Origin: Bordetella parapertussis
Lineage (GTDB): Bacteria; Pseudomonadota; Gammaproteobacteria; Burkholderiales; Burkholderiaceae_B
Direction of reading: 5' to 3'
Assembly: GCA_945862495.1 (NCBI GenBank)
Contig: CAMAYM010000090.1
Location: 1 to 10,391, forward strand
Length of the DNA stretch: 10,391 nucleotides
Position numbers and translations under genes: made by a program. Positions within the stretch are counted from its first letter, which is position 1, and the number at the start of each line of letters is the position of its first letter. The notes beneath the pieces are model-generated. The model was not told the origin of the DNA. It did no database searches and saw only the letters and a list, made by a program, of their open reading frames with translations. This document shows positions 6,601-10,391 of the stretch, in pieces.

Positions 6601-8844
6601 TTATAGCCCGATGAGACCGCCATCCTCACGCTGGATCATAATGGTCGCGGACCGCGGTCGACCGGGCTGACCGTAGCCCTGATTACCCGGCCAAGCACTT
6701 TCAAACGCATGCTGCCCAGCAGAGCCTAACGCAGGGGTTTTTTCGCCCGGATGCTGAATATTTACAAAAAGCGTCTTGCCATCGGCCGTCTCAGTCACCC
6801 CTGTCACTTCAGCGCCTTTCGGTGCCACCAGAAAGCGACGCAAACGCGCGTCTCCAAGCGCTGCACCAATAAAAGTATCCTGCTGTCCCTCTTGCACCGC
6901 ACCACTGACTTGCATCGCATTAGCAACCGTCATCTTGCTGCCGTCTCCTAAGGCCCCGGGAATCGCCGCCAACATCATGCAATTGCTTTCGTCGGTCATG
7001 GCACCATCATCGGTCTGAATCCAACAAATACCTGTTGCCCGGCTAAACCACACACCATCCGGAGATGAAAAAGCGTTTGCGGCGGTCAAGCCAGAAAGGT
7101 TTGAGCGGGGATCGTCCTCTTCGGCACCGAATAAAAAGATATCCCAACCAAAGGTGTTTGCGCTCGCCCGGGCAGCCTGATCGCGGAAACGCACAATATG
7201 GCCATGGGGATTACCGGATCTTTTTAGACCATCTAAATCATTGTAAGCACGCGGATTCGCCGCATTTACCTTAGACGGCGTACGATTCGCTGCACTATTG
7301 TTGGTGAGCGCGAAATAGACATCACCATTTCGATGATTCACAGCGCCCCACTCAGGACGATCCATCTGGGTCGCACCGACGGCACTGGCCGCAAATCTCG
7401 CATGCACGAGTACATCGGCTTGATTAGCAAAGCGATACACTTCAAACCCACGGATTTTAGGATCTTGGAACGTGAGTTCAAGCCAGTCACCCGTTCCGTC
7501 ATCGTTAAAGCGCGCGGCATATAAACGGCCTTCATTCAGATATTTATCACCTGCGCGAATACCTCCGCCAATGTCGCTAGGATCCCATTTGGCCTCTGAT
7601 ACAAACTTATAAATGTATTCATTGACAGAGTCGCAACCCATATAAAAAGCGAGCGGCTCCCCGGCAACAGGCGTGCCACAGACGGCGGCCTCGTGCGCAA
7701 ACCGTCCCATCGCAGTTCTCTTGACGGACACGGAGGAAGGCTCAAGTGGATCCACTTCCACATTAAAGCCAAACGTATTGGCTTCTTGACGAAAATCACC
7801 CTCTGGCTCTGCTTGAAGATACGCAAGATTCCAGCGCGCAAAACGATTGTCCTGAGCCGATACCGTGTGCCAGCCCTGGCTAAAGGCTTTTTTTAGGTCT
7901 TTATTTAGAGGCTGTGAGGCCACACCATAACGCTTTAAGCCCGCGACCTGTTTGGGACCGATTGGGGCAGAATCTGCGCTAATTTGAAAGTATCGTGACC
8001 AATTTTCCTCGCAGGTGAGATAAGTACCCCAAGGTGTTTTTCCGTGACCGCAATTATTTAATGTACCTCGGCTCGAACGACCACTGGGATCGAACGCTGT
8101 TTTCATTAACGTATTGATCTCAGGCAAGTAAGCAGAGGGTCCTCCAAAGAGCATTGGCGATTCTGGAGTGATACGCCGATTGAGTGGAGCATCCACCAGA
8201 TATTTCCAAGCATCACCGTCTCGGACAAGCTCAACGATTGAAACACCGTGGAGATTCATTTCTTTTACGACTTCAAGCTGAGGCCGATCACCAAGATCCC
8301 ACTGACCAAATTGATTAAATTTTTTACCTGTCGCACCCGCAGAAGTTTGTCCGCGAGGATGCAGAAAGTGTGCATCGGCCGAGCTCTCATGATTGACACA
8401 CAGAACAGCCCGACCTGTCGGGGCTTCTGAATAGCGACCTTTTGCATCAATGTAAAAAAGCTCCATCCCGTCGTGATGGTCCCCCACCCGGCCGGTCCAG
8501 TCGTCGGTTTCTATACCCACATTAGAATAGGCCGATACACCCGACTTGAGCGGATCACCCGTTGCATGCAAAATCGTATAGCGATAACCGTCAGGTAATT
8601 GCACATTATCAAGTAGGCTTTTCCCAACAGCTTGAAAGCCCAGCTGTGCTTCTGAAGCCGCAGCGCCTCCAGACGCTGATCCGCTCGCCGTCACCGGTGT
8701 GGCGAACGTTGATTTCAACGCTTCCGGCATCAGGCCAAGCAATCCAAGCCCAAGCCCGCCTCTCAACACGGTCCGCCTTGACGGGCTGGCTAAAGCTCGC
8801 TGAACAACCGACTGAAACCTTTCATTTGACGTCTTTTTTTTCAT
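6601..8844 (-). CDS. phoX: PhoX-family alkaline phosphatase (DUF839), Tat-exported
   Basis: A 747-residue periplasmic or secreted phosphatase that frees phosphate from organic monoesters. PhoX enzymes use iron and calcium and leave the cytoplasm folded through the Tat system, which matches the signal here: a basic N-region, SRRTVLR with twin Arg23-Arg24, a hydrophobic stretch GGLGLGLLGLM (29-39), then an Ala/Ser/Gly-rich region (46-65) where cleavage is likely. The mature part has family stretches GDHHDGMELF (121-130), VLCVNHESS (147-155) and NCGHGKTPWGTYLTCEENW (264-282), whose cysteines lie where PhoX metal ligands are expected. The length is typical. The frame can also start with GTG at 8853; ATG at 8844 is preferred because it places the Lys-rich N-region directly at the start, although its ribosome site is weak. 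A run of eight A follows the ATG. It diverges from olsB, sharing a Pho-box region, and is followed by phoU-phoB-phoR on the same strand. Confidence 0.93.
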   Translation of the reverse strand: MKKKTSNERFQSVVQRALASPSRRTVLRGGLGLGLLGLMPEALKSTFATPVTASGSASGGAAASEAQLGFQAVGKSLLDNVQLPDGYRYTILHATGDPLKSGVSAYSNVGIETDDWTGRVGDHHDGMELFYIDAKGRYSEAPTGRAVLCVNHESSADAHFLHPRGQTSAGATGKKFNQFGQWDLGDRPQLEVVKEMNLHGVSIVELVRDGDAWKYLVDAPLNRRITPESPMLFGGPSAYLPEINTLMKTAFDPSGRSSRGTLNNCGHGKTPWGTYLTCEENWSRYFQISADSAPIGPKQVAGLKRYGVASQPLNKDLKKAFSQGWHTVSAQDNRFARWNLAYLQAEPEGDFRQEANTFGFNVEVDPLEPSSVSVKRTAMGRFAHEAAVCGTPVAGEPLAFYMGCDSVNEYIYKFVSEAKWDPSDIGGGIRAGDKYLNEGRLYAARFNDDGTGDWLELTFQDPKIRGFEVYRFANQADVLVHARFAASAVGATQMDRPEWGAVNHRNGDVYFALTNNSAANRTPSKVNAANPRAYNDLDGLKRSGNPHGHIVRFRDQAARASANTFGWDIFLFGAEEDDPRSNLSGLTAANAFSSPDGVWFSRATGICWIQTDDGAMTDESNCMMLAAIPGALGDGSKMTVANAMQVSGAVQEGQQDTFIGAALGDARLRRFLVAPKGAEVTGVTETADGKTLFVNIQHPGEKTPALGSAGQHAFESAWPGNQGYGQPGRPRSATIMIQREDGGLIGL

Positions 8845-8903
8845 CTCTTGCACCCAGATCTGTTACGCATATTATTTGCACCGATTGAATGAGTACACAC
8901 AGA

Positions 8904-8925
8904 AAACATGACATAGACATGACAG
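8904..8925 (-). promoter_or_regulatory. Pho box facing phoX (two 11-base units)
   Basis: On the minus strand CTGTCATGTCT (8925-8915) is followed directly by ATGTCATGTTT (8914-8904). The E. coli Pho box is a direct repeat of CTGTCAT with an AT-rich 4-base spacer, so the first unit's heptamer is perfect and the second matches 6 of 7. A third, poor unit could follow (8903-8893). Possible -10 elements downstream are TTCAAT (8889-8884) and TAATAT (8874-8869); neither is at the ideal distance. Binding of phosphorylated PhoB here should activate phoX. Confidence 0.8.
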
Positions 8926-8929
8926 CACC

Positions 8930-8973
8930 CTGTCATCAATTATTCATCAAAATGTCATAGAACTGACATCAAA
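8930..8973 (+). promoter_or_regulatory. Pho-box array facing olsB (four 11-base units)
   Basis: Four consecutive 11-base units are in exact register on the plus strand: CTGTCATCAAT (8930-8940), TATTCATCAAA (8941-8951), ATGTCATAGAA (8952-8962) and CTGACATCAAA (8963-8973). Against the heptamer CTGTCAT they match at 7, 4, 6 and 6 positions. Two PhoB dimers could sit side by side. A weak -10, GATCAT (8980-8985), would start transcription near 8992. ATCAAA (8968-8973) and TTTGAT (8977-8982) also form a small dyad at the array's end. Confidence 0.8.
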
Positions 8974-9012
8974 ATCTTTGATCATGTCGGCAATCTACGG
9001 AGATCCAAGGCA

Positions 9013-9828
9013 ATGTTGATCCAAGTCCCCGAAAAATCAGAATATTGTGCTCTTAAAAAGAAAAAACACACAAAACAATTACTCACTGTCAATATCGCCA
9101 GAAAAGCCAAAGACGTAAAAGCTGCACAGCGCCTTCGCCATGATGTATTCAGTCAAGAATATGGGGCAAATTTTCATGCTGCCGCACCTGGCATTGATGA
9201 AGATAGATTTGATCAATGGTGCGATCACTTGCTCGTGCATAACCATGTGACTAAGCGCGTCGTTGGTACCTACAGAATACTTAGGCCAGAGCAAGCCATC
9301 TGCGCTGGAGGCTTTTACTCAGAATCCGAATTTGATCTCTCTGGACTGAACACAATACGCCATAAAACTGTCGAGTTTGGTCGCGCATGTATCGATCCTG
9401 AATACAGAAGCGGTCCCACGCTGATGATGTTGTGGTCAGGTCTATCCGAACTGATTCGACAGAACAACTATCAATATGTACTGGGATGCGCGAGCGTGAG
9501 CTTGCGAGACGATGGCGTCACTGCAGCCGAAGTCTGGCGCAGCGTACGCGACATGGTCAGTCAATGTGAAGGTTTACGCGTGACGCCTCTTCACCCTTAC
9601 CCGGTCGACCATGTCAACCCGCAATTACCTGCCAATATTCCGGCACTCATTGCAGGATATCTAAAACTGGGGGTCAAAGTCTGTGGAGAGCCCGCTTGGG
9701 ATCCCGACTTTAATACAGTCGATTTTCCAATGCTGCTAACCGTCTCAGAAATGACTGCCCGCTACAGGCAACGCCTTGGTTTTGATGCGCAAAAATTTCA
9801 AGCACAAACGCTCATTCAGGCAGCGTAA
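9013..9828 (+). CDS. olsB: L-ornithine N(alpha)-acyltransferase OlsB (lyso-ornithine lipid synthesis)
   Basis: A 271-residue GNAT-fold enzyme that joins a 3-hydroxyacyl chain from acyl carrier protein to the alpha-amino group of ornithine, the first step of ornithine-lipid synthesis at the inner membrane. Family landmarks are RLRHDVFSQEYGA (40-52), FDQWCDHLLV (66-75), VVGTYRILRP (83-92), VEFGRACIDPEYR (120-132) and the diagnostic end block GYLKLGVKVCGEPAWDPDFN (215-234) followed by DFPMLL. Ornithine lipids carry no phosphorus and in Sinorhizobium meliloti their synthesis rises under phosphate limitation through PhoB, which agrees with the four-unit Pho-box array just upstream. The ATG at 9013 has GGAGA at 8999-9003. 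A Lys-rich segment (15-19) near the N-terminus could help membrane contact. The second enzyme, OlsA, which adds the ester-linked acyl chain, is not in the window. The 3' end overlaps the converging psd gene by 17 bases. Confidence 0.9.
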   Translation: MLIQVPEKSEYCALKKKKHTKQLLTVNIARKAKDVKAAQRLRHDVFSQEYGANFHAAAPGIDEDRFDQWCDHLLVHNHVTKRVVGTYRILRPEQAICAGGFYSESEFDLSGLNTIRHKTVEFGRACIDPEYRSGPTLMMLWSGLSELIRQNNYQYVLGCASVSLRDDGVTAAEVWRSVRDMVSQCEGLRVTPLHPYPVDHVNPQLPANIPALIAGYLKLGVKVCGEPAWDPDFNTVDFPMLLTVSEMTARYRQRLGFDAQKFQAQTLIQAA

Positions 9829-10391
9829 ATAAGGCGCAGCCCATCTTGACATACGCGCCATGTTCGATCCCTGGCGCGAGCTTAAAGCCACGTGGCGCAA
9901 AAACAATAATGGTAGAGCCATGCTCAAACCATCCAAGCTCCTGCCCCTTCTTACAGGGCAGATCACAGTCGATAGTCTGCCTACCTCGATAGCGGCTATT
10001 GAACAAAAGATCGAGTCCATGTAACCGGATGCTAGCCACCAGGATGGCCGCAACTGGGACGAGATAGATCTGGTGCGCCGCAGGTCCGATCTGCATCGAA
10101 ATCATGGCGCGCTCATTCATACAAAATAGTTTTTCAACCCGACGCAATGCGATTGGGTTTACGTTCCACGTATCGCCGGAGTGGTGCACGACCCGATCAA
10201 TCTTGCCGTTATAGGGGGCATGAAATCGATGATACATGGCCGAAGTCAGGCGTAACGTCACATAGACGCCCCCCTCAAGCGATTGCGGGTCGACGTGATC
10301 GCCCATCAACTCCGATATCTTATAGGGAAAACCTTTGGCTTGAAACACCTGACCGTTGATGATGGTGCCGCACTCGCCCACAATGCCATCA
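9812..10391 (-). CDS. psd: Phosphatidylserine decarboxylase, C-terminal part (cut by right edge)
   Basis: The last 192 codons of a pyruvoyl-dependent phosphatidylserine decarboxylase, which makes phosphatidylethanolamine on the inner face of the inner membrane. The proenzyme cuts itself before a serine that becomes the pyruvoyl group. Visible parts are the catalytic Asp of a DG motif at 10388-10390, QAKGFPYKI, the YHRFHAP motif whose second His (codon at 10220-10222) corresponds to the catalytic His of the E. coli enzyme, SGDTWNVNP, FCMNERA, and the cleavage site in WFEHGSTIIVF with Ser encoded at 9914-9916. So Asp, His and Ser of the self-cleavage triad are all present. The cleavage tetrapeptide is HGST instead of the usual LGST. 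The frame continues to the window edge without a start, as the DG motif normally lies well inside the protein; a GTG at 10379-10381 is internal. E. coli Psd is 322 residues, so roughly 80-130 residues are probably missing. Confidence 0.92.
   Translation of the reverse strand, partial: DGIVGECGTIINGQVFQAKGFPYKISELMGDHVDPQSLEGGVYVTLRLTSAMYHRFHAPYNGKIDRVVHHSGDTWNVNPIALRRVEKLFCMNERAMISMQIGPAAHQIYLVPVAAILVASIRLHGLDLLFNSRYRGRQTIDCDLPCKKGQELGWFEHGSTIIVFAPRGFKLAPGIEHGAYVKMGCALFTLPE

Noticed and set aside
7338..8450. Several 60-101 codon frames on both strands within phoX
   Set aside because: All are shadows of the phoX reading frame without start signals or recognisable protein features.
8834..8841. 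Run of eight A just after the phoX start codon as a phase-variation site
   Set aside because: The run encodes lysines suited to the basic N-region of a Tat signal; eight bases is short for switching and nothing else supports it.

Overview
This window looks like chromosomal DNA of a Gram-negative proteobacterium, most likely a betaproteobacterium of the Burkholderiales. The reasons are the phoU-phoB-phoR gene order, a CaiB/CitE catabolic pair of a kind common in that order, ornithine-lipid and PE synthesis genes, a Tat-exported PhoX and moderate GC content. Placement below order is a guess. There is no RNA gene, mobile element, CRISPR array or long repeat. Coding density is high, and no gene-free stretch exceeds 190 bases.

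Layout. (1) 1-1356, minus strand: a CitE-family CoA-ester lyase followed 3 bases later by a class III CoA-transferase cut by the left edge; together they form a small acid-catabolism operon. (2) 1542-3288, plus strand: a ferric-reductase-like flavocytochrome and, 7 bases later, a DNA-binding protein resembling the N-terminal domain of ModE. (3) 3367-3714, plus: a small acidic protein of unknown function. (4) 3717-8853, minus: phoX (secreted phosphatase), phoU, phoB and phoR, a phosphate-response locus without pst transporter genes beside it. (5) 9013-9828, plus: olsB, the first enzyme of ornithine-lipid synthesis, diverging from phoX. (6) 9812-10391, minus: phosphatidylserine decarboxylase, cut by the right edge, converging on olsB and overlapping its 3' end by 17 bases.

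The most informative non-coding signal lies between phoX and olsB. On the minus strand two 11-base Pho-box units face phoX. On the plus strand four consecutive 11-base units face olsB. Only 4 bases separate the two arrays. This makes a shared PhoB-controlled hub that would, in phosphate starvation, release phosphate from organic esters (PhoX) and replace phospholipid by phosphorus-free ornithine lipid (OlsB), with the regulators PhoU/PhoB/PhoR in the same transcriptional direction as phoX. The enzyme that makes phosphatidylethanolamine sits tail to tail with olsB with no terminator between them, so antisense interference is possible. Every protein family here is known. What may be new is the arrangement, not a new system.
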